From NCBI GenBank assembly GCA_934373295.1, contig CAKROK010000034.1, forward strand, positions 1 to 22,354: a DNA stretch of 22,354 nt, given 5' to 3'. Positions 7,208 through 15,220 of the stretch are shown in pieces. Under the pieces are notes generated by a model, which saw only the letters and a program-made list of their open reading frames with translations, did not search any database and was not told the DNA's origin. The DNA comes from an uncultured Christensenellaceae bacterium (lineage in GTDB: Bacteria > Bacillota > Clostridia > Christensenellales > Christensenellaceae). The translations under genes were made by a program, and so were the position numbers. Positions within the stretch are counted from its first letter, which is position 1. Every line of letters begins with the position of its first letter.

Positions 7208-7508
7208 GGTTGCTTTGCCCACGCAAAGCTCCATCACAATTTACGCCGATACGCCGTCACGCTCAAGTTAAAAAGCTTCAATTCACACGTCTCTGTGCGG
7301 CGCAGGTTTTTGCGCCTTTGGCGCAAAAACTAAGCTCGCGAACGCGAGCTACTTTCAAACGCGAAACGGCGGAAGCCGGTTCGCGCTTGAAAGCTGCGCC
7401 GCACGTCATCGGCAAGCTCGCTTTATAATCGGAGGGCAAGACATATGATTTGCGTATAAATCATCGCGTTCGGCGAATAGCCGAGACGAACGCGATACCA
7501 TATTATAA
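7208..7508 (+). repeat. Repeat module B, copy B2 (three interior arms, core inverted relative to B3)
   Basis: Begins with the GCTTTGC/GCAAAGC hairpin shared with B1 and B3. A closing stem GCGGCGCAG/CTGCGCCGC (7297-7305 with 7394-7402, perfect 9 bp) encloses three hairpins: arms GTTTTTGCGCC (7306-7330), AGCTCGCG (7333-7350) and CTTTCAAACGCGAA (7352-7393, one mismatch). Order and connector (AAAAAC then TAAGC) match the reverse complement of the B3 core. Then come the constant TCGCTTTATAATC block and a terminal hairpin ATCGCGTTCG/CGAACGCGAT (7463-7472 with 7487-7496), followed by ACCATATTAT. About 65 bp near 7235-7296 are private to this copy. Confidence 0.85.
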
Positions 7509-7697
7509 AAACAACAACCCACGCCGCTCAACTTATCGGCTTATGCAGACATCCGATAAGTCAAACGGTCATGGGCCGCTGCCCTCTAATGCTAAAAGGA
7601 CGTGAATTTATGAGAATAACTGTCAAATGCCGCTAAACGATCGGTTCCGTAAATTTGCTTTTAACAATCATTTTCAAATATTGATTTTGCAGGGCTT
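7509..7697. other. Unassigned intergenic stretch
   Basis: Between module B2 and the end of the minus-strand operon I see only a 9-bp stem ACTTATCGG/CCGATAAGT (7531-7539 with 7553-7561, 13-nt loop) without a T-run. I see no convincing intrinsic terminator for the operon that ends at 7698, and no gene. Confidence 0.5.
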
Positions 7698-8455
7698 CTA
7701 CCAGATGCAGAAGCCGCCGTCCACGAGTATATCCACACCCGTGGTATACGCCGAAGCGTCGCTTGCGAGATAAATGAGTGCGCCCGCCATGTCCTCCGGC
7801 GTCGCTATCTTGTGCATGGGCACGCGCTCCGTCCAGTGAGGGGAGATGACGTCGTTTGTGAGCTCGGTCACGGTGTAACCCGGCTTATGCTGTTCACGCG
7901 GATGTTCTTGGGCGCCCACTCCGCCGCAAACGAGCGCGTCAGATGAACGAGTCCCGCCTTGGATGCGGAATACGCGCAGTGATACTGCGGCTCGGGGATT
8001 ATATGCGCCGCCATGGAGCACGTGTTTACGATATTGCCGCCGCCCGTGTTCATCATGCGCATAGCCGCGCCCTTTGAGGCGATGTATACGCCCGTGAGGT
8101 TTACGTCCAAAACGTATTTCCACTCCTCTAACGTCATGACGTCCGTGTTCTTGTTTATGCACACGCCCGCGTTGTTGACCGCGATGTCTATGCGCCCGAA
8201 CGCACGCTCGACCTCGCCTAACATGTTCTCTATGTCGTCGGGATTCGCCATGTCACAGCGCAGTGCGATGACCTTTCCGCCTATTTTGGAAAGCTCGTGC
8301 GCAGTCTGTTCCGTCTGCTCCAAATTTCTCGCCATTATCGCGACGTCCGCGCCCGCCTCTAAAAGCGCTTTTGCATATCCCTTGCCGATGCCCTTTGAAG
8401 AGCCGGTGACGAACGCCTTTTTGCCGTCTAATCTGAATTTATCCAATATGCCCAT
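7698..8455 (-). pseudogene. Short-chain dehydrogenase/reductase, single-base frameshift
   Basis: A classical SDR interrupted once. From the ATG at 8455 (GGAGG, 7-nt spacer) the frame gives MGILDKFRLDGKKAFVTGS, the TGSSKGIG cofactor motif, NNAG, and YSASK, and runs as far as IRVNSIS. It then meets a stop near 7874. The expected PGYTVTEL continues in another frame to the stop at 7698, including LASDASAYTTGVDILVDGG. Restoring one C (plus-strand G near 7882-7884, where CCCGG would be CCCGGG) would give one protein of about 252 aa. All catalytic elements are present, so this is either a recent inactivation or a sequencing error. Its likely role is NAD(P)-dependent oxidation of a sugar or sugar acid. 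It is the last gene of the operon, 13 bp after the previous SDR. Confidence 0.8.
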
Positions 8456-8468
8456 GAGCGTTCCTCCG

Positions 8469-9206
8469 TTATACTATGAGCTGACCGCCGCTCGCCTCGA
8501 TGACCGTTCCCGTGACGAAGCCGCCCTCCTCGGACGCGAGCATGGATGCCACAGCCGCGATCTGCTCGGGCGTGCCCAGCTTATGCGCGGGCATACTGTC
8601 TAACAGGTTCTGATACGTCTTTGCGCCCAGATCCTTCACCATTTCGGATTCTATCGGGCCGGGGGCTATCGCGTTCGCGGTTATGCCGTAGCGCGCATAG
8701 CTCTTTGAGAGGTATTTCACGAGGCCGATGACGCCCGCCTTGGATGCGCAGTAATGACAGCCCGCGTTCTCCGAGCCCATCACGCCCGCCATGCTGGATA
8801 TCGAAATTATGCGGCCAAAGCCGTTGTCCTTCATCTTGCCGATGAACTGCTGAGCGAGTAAAAAGCCCGATTTTAAGTTTATCGCGAATACCTTGTCCCA
8901 CTCCGCGGCGGAGGTCTCCTCAAAGGGCGTCCCCCATGCCACGCCCGCCACGTTCACAAGCGTATCGACTTCGCCGAACTGCTCTTTTATCTTATTGCAG
9001 GCTTCAAGTATTTGAGCTTCGTCGGACAGGTCCGCCTTAACGGCTATTACCTTTCTTCCCGTCTCACCCGCAATTTCGCCTGTGGTATCTTCTAAATTAT
9101 TTGAAATGTCTATCAGCGCGATGTCCATTCCGTCAGCCGCGAGCCTGCGCGCGATGGCCTTGCCTATCCCGCGGCCGCTTCCCGTTACTACTGCAACTCT
9201 GTTCAT
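8469..9206 (-). CDS. Short-chain dehydrogenase/reductase (FabG-like sugar dehydrogenase)
   Basis: A 245-aa classical SDR. The cofactor motif TGSGRGIG is at 8-15, the NVAG motif near 85-88, the catalytic tetrad is Asn110, Ser138, Tyr152 and Lys156 (YCASK), and APGPIESEM follows. Asp33 at the end of the second beta strand is typical of NAD(H)-preferring members. In an operon with a sugar ABC transporter, mutarotase and lactonase, the likely reaction is oxidation of the anomeric carbon of a 6-deoxyhexose (L-fucose/L-rhamnose type) to the lactone, or a later oxidation of the sugar acid. A FabG role in fatty-acid synthesis is unlikely from context. The start ATG at 9206 follows AAGGGAT. Confidence 0.8.
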   Translation of the reverse strand: MNRVAVVTGSGRGIGKAIARRLAADGMDIALIDISNNLEDTTGEIAGETGRKVIAVKADLSDEAQILEACNKIKEQFGEVDTLVNVAGVAWGTPFEETSAAEWDKVFAINLKSGFLLAQQFIGKMKDNGFGRIISISSMAGVMGSENAGCHYCASKAGVIGLVKYLSKSYARYGITANAIAPGPIESEMVKDLGAKTYQNLLDSMPAHKLGTPEQIAAVASMLASEEGGFVTGTVIEASGGQLIV

Positions 9207-9260
9207 AATTATCCCTTGCCTTTTGTTTTGCTTATTGTCTTATTTTGACTTTTATTTTTA

Positions 9261-9602
9261 TCATTTTAATCCGATAGTATCGAATAAAAACGCTACATCC
9301 GTCTCCGCCCAAAGCTCGCCGGGCTTCGCCTCGGGCAGCGCCTTTTGATACTGCATCATCTCGTCGTCCCACTTTTTGCAGGCGGGGTTTTCCACGTACT
9401 TTTTAAGCACGTCTCCCGTGAAGCCGTCCTCGACAATCATTATGTTGACGAGGTGCGTGCCTAAGCGGCATATCCTGTTCTGAAGCACGCCCAGCTCCCT
9501 AATTGTCTTGGGGACCTCCGGCTCGATGTTCGCATGGCGCTCAAGATAGGGCGCGATGCAGCTTTCGTCCTTTAGATCGAGTAAATACACAAGCATTTTC
9601 AT
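9261..9602 (-). CDS. L-rhamnose mutarotase family protein (DUF718, RhaM/RhaU-like)
   Basis: A 113-aa ferredoxin-like fold protein of the RhaM family, which interconverts alpha and beta anomers of 6-deoxyhexoses. Recognisable segments are ERHANIEPEV with His23 (equivalent to the catalytic His near 22 in E. coli RhaM), the CKKWDDEM helix, and the LFDTIG tail. Relatives serve L-rhamnose (RhaM; RhaU of Rhizobium) or L-fucose (Campylobacter jejuni Cj0488), so the substrate cannot be fixed. Length is slightly above RhaM (104 aa). The ATG follows AAGGAG with an 8-nt spacer. It lies between the sugar-binding protein gene and the SDR gene and is preceded by a terminator-like hairpin that may lower its expression relative to the binding protein. 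Confidence 0.8.
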   Translation of the reverse strand: MKMLVYLLDLKDESCIAPYLERHANIEPEVPKTIRELGVLQNRICRLGTHLVNIMIVEDGFTGDVLKKYVENPACKKWDDEMMQYQKALPEAKPGELWAETDVAFLFDTIGLK

Positions 9603-9616
9603 AGAGTTATCTCCTT

Positions 9617-9666
9617 AAAAAACAAACCACCAAAAAACCGCATATATGTGATTCTTTAGGTGGTTT
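9617..9666 (-). terminator. Intercistronic terminator-like hairpin (attenuator)
   Basis: On the minus strand an 8-bp stem AAACCACC/GGTGGTTT (arms at 9659-9666 and 9624-9631) is followed by GTTTTTT and then directly by the AAGGAG of the mutarotase gene. It would let most transcripts end after the binding-protein gene while some read on. Confidence 0.5.
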
Positions 9667-9673
9667 AAAGGGT

Positions 9674-9709
9674 GTCCGCCCGGATCAACGCAACGGCATC
9701 CGGGCGGAC
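9674..9709 (-). other. Stable intercistronic stem-loop after the sugar-binding protein gene
   Basis: Perfect 12-bp stem GTCCGCCCGGAT/ATCCGGGCGGAC with a 12-nt loop, 14 bp after the stop codon on the minus strand. It has no T-run of its own. Such stems between binding-protein and downstream genes usually protect the upstream mRNA from 3' decay. Confidence 0.65.
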
Positions 9710-9723
9710 GGTAGTGAAACGAC

Positions 9724-10731
9724 TTACGGAGCCTGGAAGTAGTCCATGAAGGACGCCTTCAGTTCTTCGGTAGCCGCCGTTGCCAATTCATCGGTCTTGT
9801 CGACGTTTTCAGCATTGATGAGATAGAATCCGCTGTTCACGAAGAACACGTCGGGATCCTTCCATGTATAGCCGTCTGCGAAATACTTGAGAGCAAGCGT
9901 GCAAAGATACGCCTGACCATAGGGGTTCTGAGACATCGTTCCGGTCATAAATCCGTCCTTGATGGCCTCGATAACTACATTATCGGTATCACAGCCGATA
10001 GCCTTTATTCTCGTCTCGTTTCTCTGGCGGAACGTGGTCGCAATAGCTACGGAGCAGTTGTAGCCCGTGGCGATTATGCCGTCTATCTCGGATTCCTTGG
10101 ATGCTAAGAGGTTGTTGAGCGCGTTCTGAGCCGCTTCGGTGTCGTCTACGTCCGTTATCGTCTGGAGCAGGGTCACGCCCTTTTCCTTACAGGCCTTTTC
10201 CACATTCTCCATACGAGCGACGGTGTTTACGTCCTCAAGGCCGCCCGTCATGTGGACGATATTGTCCTTGCCACCCATGGCCTCGATGAGATGTAAGGTT
10301 CCCTCATATGCGGAAAGACCGACGTCCGTCGCGAGGCAGAAGGTCATGTCGGTGGGGGTCGCGGGAGCGCCGCCGAAGCCCACTACCGGGATTCCGTTGG
10401 ATACGATCTCTGATATCTTCTCATTTGCCGCAACAGCGTCGGAGGGCTGCATGGCGAGTCCGGTTATGCCCTTAGCTACGAGCGCGTCGATTATCTTGTT
10501 CTGATCCTCCTGAATAAACTGGCTGGGGGCTTGGATATCGGGTACGTCTATCTCTAAATCCTTTGCCGCGTCCTCAACAGCGCCCTGGAAGGGCTCATAA
10601 TACGGATGAACGCCCGCCTCTACGAGAGCAAACTTATAGTTACCCTTTCCACCGCCCGAGCCGCTGCAGCCGCCGAGCACGAACATCGCAGCAAGTACTA
10701 AGCAAACTGCAACTACTAATCTCTTCTTCAT
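9724..10731 (-). CDS. Sugar ABC transporter substrate-binding lipoprotein (RbsB/RhaS-like)
   Basis: A 335-aa extracytoplasmic sugar-binding lipoprotein (periplasmic-binding-protein-like, PF13407 type). It has a lipoprotein signal: MKKRLVVAV, a hydrophobic run, and lipobox LGGC with Cys22, followed by a Ser/Gly linker. The mature part starts YKFALVEAGVHPYYEPFQ, with the ATGYN hinge segment and DTDN typical of the pentose/deoxyhexose group. Start: AGGAGG lies 4 nt before one ATG (10734) and 7 nt before a second (10731); the latter is chosen for spacing. A longer frame reaches 10785 but adds 18 non-signal residues. It feeds the adjacent ATPase and two permeases. Stable hairpins flank the gene, fitting high expression of the binding protein. 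Confidence 0.85.
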   Translation of the reverse strand: MKKRLVVAVCLVLAAMFVLGGCSGSGGGKGNYKFALVEAGVHPYYEPFQGAVEDAAKDLEIDVPDIQAPSQFIQEDQNKIIDALVAKGITGLAMQPSDAVAANEKISEIVSNGIPVVGFGGAPATPTDMTFCLATDVGLSAYEGTLHLIEAMGGKDNIVHMTGGLEDVNTVARMENVEKACKEKGVTLLQTITDVDDTEAAQNALNNLLASKESEIDGIIATGYNCSVAIATTFRQRNETRIKAIGCDTDNVVIEAIKDGFMTGTMSQNPYGQAYLCTLALKYFADGYTWKDPDVFFVNSGFYLINAENVDKTDELATAATEELKASFMDYFQAP

Positions 10732-10780
10732 CATTTTTCCTCCTATGATATTCTTATTGCCTTTTCGGCTATTTTTTTTG

Positions 10781-10813
10781 GGCATGTCCCCTCTTTTCGA
10801 TGGGGACTATGCC
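10781..10813 (-). other. Intercistronic hairpin upstream of the binding-protein gene
   Basis: Stem with arms GGCATGTCCCC and GGGGACTATGCC (one bulge), lying between the ATPase stop (10830) and the binding-protein start. On the minus strand an A-run, not a T-run, follows, so it is more likely an mRNA-processing or stability element than a terminator. Confidence 0.45.
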
Positions 10814-10829
10814 GTAAACAATATTTTAT

Positions 10830-12341
10830 TCAACCGATAATGGCGTGCATTATCTTTTCGCTCATCTCGCCATATTTCTTCGAGTTTTCAAGGTCGTCCA
10901 CGATCTTGCCCTCGTTGAATACCGTGATGCGGTCCGCTATCTTTATCATCTCGTCCATGTCTGAAGAGATGAGTATTATGGATATACCGCTCTTGGCCAG
11001 CTCGATTATCATGTCGTGTATCTCTTCCTTTGTCTTGATATCGATGCCTACGGAGGGCTCGTCGAATATCAATATGTCAGGCTGCGTCGCGAGAACCTTC
11101 GCCACGCTGACTTTCTGACGGTTACCGCCCGAGAGGTTCATCACAGCCTGCGCACGGGTGGGCGTCTTTATGGAAAGGCGCTCTATGAATTCGTCCGCTA
11201 TCGCGTTTTCCTTCTTTTTGCTTATCCATCCTAAAAAGCCGACTATCTGCTTATGTACGGAGGAGGTGATGTTGGATGCGATATCGTGTGCCACGAACAC
11301 GCCCTCTTCATTTCTGTTTTCGCTTATGTAGGCCATGTTGTATTCATCCATCGCCTGCTTGGGCGTGCGTATGACGGCCTTTTTGCCGTTTATTATGAGG
11401 TCGCCCGACGCTATGCGGTCTACGCCTACCAGCTCGCGCGCGACCTCCGTCCTGCCCGCGCCCACAAGACCGTACCAGCCCAATATCTCGCCGCGGTGCA
11501 GCTTGAAGGAACAGGGATAGCGGTGCGCTCTACCTTCGATCTCGTTTGCCTCCAGCACGACCTCGCCCTTGGTCATGTCGCGCACGGGGTAGGTTATCTT
11601 GCTCTCCGCGCGGCCGACCATTGCGGTTATGACCTTATCTCTGAAGTCCTCGTCCATGTCGTCGAGGTTCGCGTTCAGCGTATTGTGGCCGTCTCTTATT
11701 ACGACTATATCATCCGCTATTCTAAAGACCTCGTCCAGCTTATGGCTGACGAACACGAACGAGTAGCCCTGCTTGCGCAGCTCCTCGACGCGCGTTAACA
11801 GCAGATCCGATTCCGTGACGGATATGGACGCGGTGGGCTCGTCTAACATGATTATCTTCGCGTTCATGGAGAGCGCACGCGCTATCTCCAAAAGCTGCTG
11901 CTGACCGGATTTTAAATCGGTGACCTTCTGCGTGGGCTTTACGTCCAATCCGACCATGTCGAGATACTTCTTCGCCATGTCGTTATACTTCTTCATGTTT
12001 ATTATGCCGCCCGATTTTCTCGTGATCTGCTCTAAGAACATGTTTTCGGCGACCGTGAAGGTATCGCAGAGGTTTCTCTCCTGATGCACCACGCTTATGC
12101 CGCTGTCGAATGCGTCATGCGTGTCGTTGAAGCTGACCTTTTTGTCATACAGCCACATCTCGCCCGAATCCGGCTTATGCACGCCCGTTATGACCTTTAT
12201 CAGCGTGGATTTGCCCGCGCCGTTTTCACCCGCGAGGGCGAGCACGCTGCCCTCATAAAGCGTCAGGCTGACCTCGTCGAGCGCCTTTACGCCGGGGAAT
12301 GTCTTTGTTATATTTTTAAGTTCAAGGACCTTTTTTCTCAT
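10830..12341 (-). CDS. Sugar ABC transporter ATP-binding protein, tandem domains (RbsA/RhaT-like)
   Basis: A 503-aa cytoplasmic ATPase with two nucleotide-binding domains, the usual form for CUT2 sugar importers (RbsA, AraG and MglA are about 500 aa). Domain 1: Walker A GENGAGKST (38-46), signature KSGQQQ near 144, Walker B MLDEPT (165-170). Domain 2: the degenerate Walker A GLVGAGRTE (291-299) normal for this family, signature LSGGN (403-407), Walker B LIFDEPS. The ATG at 12341 lies 4 bp past the preceding permease stop, behind GGGAG; a longer frame to 12386 would overlap that gene and is not favoured. It powers both adjacent permeases. Confidence 0.9.
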   Translation of the reverse strand: MRKKVLELKNITKTFPGVKALDEVSLTLYEGSVLALAGENGAGKSTLIKVITGVHKPDSGEMWLYDKKVSFNDTHDAFDSGISVVHQERNLCDTFTVAENMFLEQITRKSGGIINMKKYNDMAKKYLDMVGLDVKPTQKVTDLKSGQQQLLEIARALSMNAKIIMLDEPTASISVTESDLLLTRVEELRKQGYSFVFVSHKLDEVFRIADDIVVIRDGHNTLNANLDDMDEDFRDKVITAMVGRAESKITYPVRDMTKGEVVLEANEIEGRAHRYPCSFKLHRGEILGWYGLVGAGRTEVARELVGVDRIASGDLIINGKKAVIRTPKQAMDEYNMAYISENRNEEGVFVAHDIASNITSSVHKQIVGFLGWISKKKENAIADEFIERLSIKTPTRAQAVMNLSGGNRQKVSVAKVLATQPDILIFDEPSVGIDIKTKEEIHDMIIELAKSGISIILISSDMDEMIKIADRITVFNEGKIVDDLENSKKYGEMSEKIMHAIIG

Positions 12342-12345
12342 TGTC

Positions 12346-13329
12346 TTATGCTCCCTTCTTCGCAGAGTTTCTGAGAGTATCCACAACGATAGCGAGCAGT
12401 ATTACGACGCCCTTTATGAGCTCGTTCCAATATACGTCGATATTCAAGTGAACGATGCCGTTTGAGATAGTGCTCAGTATGATAGCGCCTATGACTGCGC
12501 CCCATACGTTGACCTTGCCGCCCGCCTGACGTGTGCCGCCGATTATAGGCGCCGCAAAGGAGAAGAGCATCCAGTCTATGCCGATATCGATGGTCGCTGC
12601 GCCCATTCTCGCGCTGAGCATTATGCCCGCCGCGCCCGCCAGCAGGCCGGAGATGGTGTTCGCCCATATCACCGTGGAGCCTGTGCGCACGCCGTAGAGG
12701 GACGCCGCGCGGGGGTTCGCGCCTAACGCGAGTATCTGACGTCCCAGTCCTGTAAATTTGAACAGCAGCCACACGAGCAGCGCTATGACCAGCATGACGT
12801 ATACCAGCACGGGTATTCCCAAAAATTCGGATGAGCCTATCGCGTTAAAGTCGGAGTTTAGGTTTACATACGAGTTCGCCTGTGAGTAGCCCTGGGTTAT
12901 TCCCTGAAAAGCAAAGGACGTAGCCAGCGTTATCAGGAAGGACATTATGGACGTGCCTCCGAGCAGCGCTATCAGTAGGCCGTTTATAAAGCCCGCCAGC
13001 GCGCCCAGCGCAAGACCGATGAGTATCGCGACGGGAGTAGGCGTTCCCCAATCCTGCATCGCGCTCGCGCAGAATATCGCCGCCAGACCGCCGATATATC
13101 CCACGGAGAGGTTCATTCCGCCGATGGCGATTATGGTCATCTGTGAGAATGCCACGACTGCGGTTATCATCGCGCTTAACATTATAACCTTTGCGTTATA
13201 TCCCGTTAAGAAGTTGTCCGTCGCGAGGGAAAGGCCCGCCGCAAGGACTATGAGGAATACTATTATTCCGAAAAGGTCGGAATTTGCTATCTTCTTAAAG
13301 AAGGTGTTTGTGCTTTTCTTATTTTCCAT
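12346..13329 (-). CDS. Sugar ABC transporter permease (RbsC-like) 1
   Basis: A 327-aa integral membrane protein with about 9-10 hydrophobic segments, of the BPD_transp_2 family used by CUT2 importers. The ATPase-contact region LGANPRAASLYGV (202-214) and the conserved IIGGTRQAGGKV (262-273) match RbsC. Together with the second permease gene just upstream it probably forms a heterodimeric channel, as in the Rhizobium RhaP/RhaQ rhamnose importer; ribose-type systems usually have one permease gene. The ATG at 13329 follows AAAGGCGG. The gap to the preceding gene is 18 bp. Confidence 0.88.
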   Translation of the reverse strand: MENKKSTNTFFKKIANSDLFGIIVFLIVLAAGLSLATDNFLTGYNAKVIMLSAMITAVVAFSQMTIIAIGGMNLSVGYIGGLAAIFCASAMQDWGTPTPVAILIGLALGALAGFINGLLIALLGGTSIMSFLITLATSFAFQGITQGYSQANSYVNLNSDFNAIGSSEFLGIPVLVYVMLVIALLVWLLFKFTGLGRQILALGANPRAASLYGVRTGSTVIWANTISGLLAGAAGIMLSARMGAATIDIGIDWMLFSFAAPIIGGTRQAGGKVNVWGAVIGAIILSTISNGIVHLNIDVYWNELIKGVVILLAIVVDTLRNSAKKGA

Positions 13330-13347
13330 TTGTGATTCCGCCTTTCT

Positions 13348-14310
13348 TTATGCCTTGCTCTTGACAGCGGTACGCTGACGCAGGAAGTCGACGGCGAACG
13401 ATGCGACGAGTATCACGCCCATGAACGTCTGTGACCAATAGAGGTTGACCTCCATCATAACGAGACCATAGCTTATCATGTTTAAAAGTATCGCGCCGAA
13501 TATCGTACCTATGGGGGAGACCTTACCGCCGGAGAGCAGCGTTCCGCCTAATACGGGAGCCGCAAAGCTCATGAGCATCCAGTCAGAGCCCAGCGAAAGC
13601 TGCGCCGCGCCCAATCTGGAGACGGCTATCACCGCCGCACAGCCCGCCAATATGCCGCTGACGGAATGGGCGATTATAATCTGTCTCTGAGGGCGTAAGC
13701 CCGCTATGAGCGCGGTTTTTTCGCTCTCGCCCGTCTCTAACAGCTTTCTGCCGAAGGTAGTCTTGTTCATGTAGATGTGCATTATCACCACGAGCACTAT
13801 CGCTATTATGAATAAAAGCGGTATGCCGAGGACGTTTATCTTGTTTATCTCCTTTACCGCGCTCGGAAGCTCGTTTAAGAGGTAGCCCTCGAATATGACC
13901 GTCGCCGCGCCCTTATATATGCTCTGGAGAGCGAGCGTAACGACGAACGGGTTGAGCCCCGTCTTTGTGACGAGTATGCCCTGTATCCAACCCAGTAAAA
14001 AGCCCATGGCTATCGCCGCGATTATCGCTATCACGGGGTGCACCCCCGCGACCTGCATGAGATATGCATACGCCATCGCGGACATACATCCCACAGAGCC
14101 CAATGCGAGGTTAAACTGACCCACGCTCAGCACGGATAACTGCGCAAGTCCTATCGCTATCGTGACGGACGCGGTACGCAGAATGTTTATTATATTAAAG
14201 GAAGATAAAAAACCCTCCGCCGCGATCGAGAATATCAGGCCGATCACGAGGCACGCCAGTATGACGCTGGTCATGCTGTTGCGCATTATTTTAGAAATTG
14301 CCTTTTTCAA
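13348..14310 (-). CDS. Sugar ABC transporter permease (RbsC-like) 2
   Basis: A 320-aa polytopic membrane protein of the same BPD_transp_2 family, with the motif VLGGTLLSGGKVSPIGT. It is clearly diverged from its neighbour, so this is an old pair rather than a recent duplication. Translation appears to start at a TTG (14308-14310) behind AAAGGA with an 8-nt spacer, giving LKKAISKIMRNS read as Met first. The gap to the upstream SDR gene is 19 bp. Two permease genes plus a DUF718 mutarotase in one operon recalls the rhizobial rhaSTPQU organisation. Confidence 0.86.
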   Translation of the reverse strand: MKKAISKIMRNSMTSVILACLVIGLIFSIAAEGFLSSFNIINILRTASVTIAIGLAQLSVLSVGQFNLALGSVGCMSAMAYAYLMQVAGVHPVIAIIAAIAMGFLLGWIQGILVTKTGLNPFVVTLALQSIYKGAATVIFEGYLLNELPSAVKEINKINVLGIPLLFIIAIVLVVIMHIYMNKTTFGRKLLETGESEKTALIAGLRPQRQIIIAHSVSGILAGCAAVIAVSRLGAAQLSLGSDWMLMSFAAPVLGGTLLSGGKVSPIGTIFGAILLNMISYGLVMMEVNLYWSQTFMGVILVASFAVDFLRQRTAVKSKA

Positions 14311-14329
14311 CGTGATTTTCCTTTCATTC

Positions 14330-15133
14330 TCAATACGTCTTTTTGCCGTATGCGAGCTCCGCGCCGCCGCTCACGGGGATATCCACGCCCGTGACGAACC
14401 CCGCCATGTCTGAAGCTAAGAACAGACAAGCCGCGCCGCACTCCTCTATCGTGCCTATCCTGCCCAAATGCGAGCAGTCGCATATCTTCTGATATTCGTA
14501 TTCGGGATCCGCCATCGCCGCGAAATAGTCCATCGTCAGGGGGGAGGCTATCGAGCCGGGGGAAACGCTGTTCACGCGCACGCCGTGCGGGCCTTCATCT
14601 ACCGCCAAGGCCTTTGTGAGCGCGTGTATTCCGCCCTTTGTGGAGACATAGCGGCAAGCCATCTTCTGACCCATGGAGCCGACGAGGCTGGACATATTGA
14701 CTATATTGCCCTTTGTCTGTCTCAAATATGGCAGAGCGTATTTACAGAACAGGAATATGCTCAAAAGGTTCGTGCGGACGAGGTCCATGAACATGTCTGC
14801 GGTGACGTCGTCGATATACTCCTCGGAGGGGTGATATCCCGCGTTGTTGATGAGGCTGTCCAGCTTGCCGTACTTTTCCACGGCGAACTCTATGACATTT
14901 TTGATGTCCTCCTCCTTGCTGACGTCACAGCGAACGAAAGCGCACCTGCCCTCGCCGTATGTGTCGCAAAGCTCCTTTTCCATCTTCCTGCCGCGCTCCT
15001 CATTTCTCGCGCAGATCACGATGTTCGCGCCCGCCTGTAGGAACACTCTCGCGCAGCCTTCTCCTATTCCCATAGTTCCGCCGGTGATTATGACGGACTT
15101 GCCGTTCATAGCTCCCGTATAATTCTTATCCAT
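14330..15133 (-). CDS. Short-chain dehydrogenase/reductase
   Basis: A 267-aa classical SDR with cofactor motif TGGTMGIG (17-24), NNAG at 96-99, catalytic Ser149, Tyr162 and Lys166 (YVSTK), and SPGSIASP. After the second beta strand it reads CARNEERG, so Arg43 rather than an acidic residue, which hints at NADP preference and a role different from the Asp33-bearing SDR at 8469-9206. In L-fucose-type oxidative pathways SDRs act both at the first step (sugar to lactone) and later (2-keto-3-deoxy acid); which step this one performs is unknown. The ATG follows GGAGG with a 7-nt spacer. Confidence 0.8.
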   Translation of the reverse strand: MDKNYTGAMNGKSVIITGGTMGIGEGCARVFLQAGANIVICARNEERGRKMEKELCDTYGEGRCAFVRCDVSKEEDIKNVIEFAVEKYGKLDSLINNAGYHPSEEYIDDVTADMFMDLVRTNLLSIFLFCKYALPYLRQTKGNIVNMSSLVGSMGQKMACRYVSTKGGIHALTKALAVDEGPHGVRVNSVSPGSIASPLTMDYFAAMADPEYEYQKICDCSHLGRIGTIEECGAACLFLASDMAGFVTGVDIPVSGGAELAYGKKTY

Positions 15134-15220
15134 GATTTTTCCTCCATTATGTAATCAAAGCCCGTTAAAGCTCAAATCTTTTCCATATAACCTTATAAAT
15201 AATCTTATAGACCGCCGCGC

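Noticed and set aside
6965..7428. Two plus-strand open frames in the second repeat tract
   Set aside because: They read through repeat hairpins, with no ribosome binding site and no conservation between copies.
7610..7636. Eight-codon frame with an AAAGGA upstream
   Set aside because: Too short to support; no regulatory arrangement links it to a downstream gene on that strand.
7698..8162. Separate small gene downstream of the truncated SDR
   Set aside because: Only its C-terminal part is SDR-like and continues the upstream frame after one base; its N-terminal part is out-of-frame SDR sequence. It is treated as one frameshifted gene.
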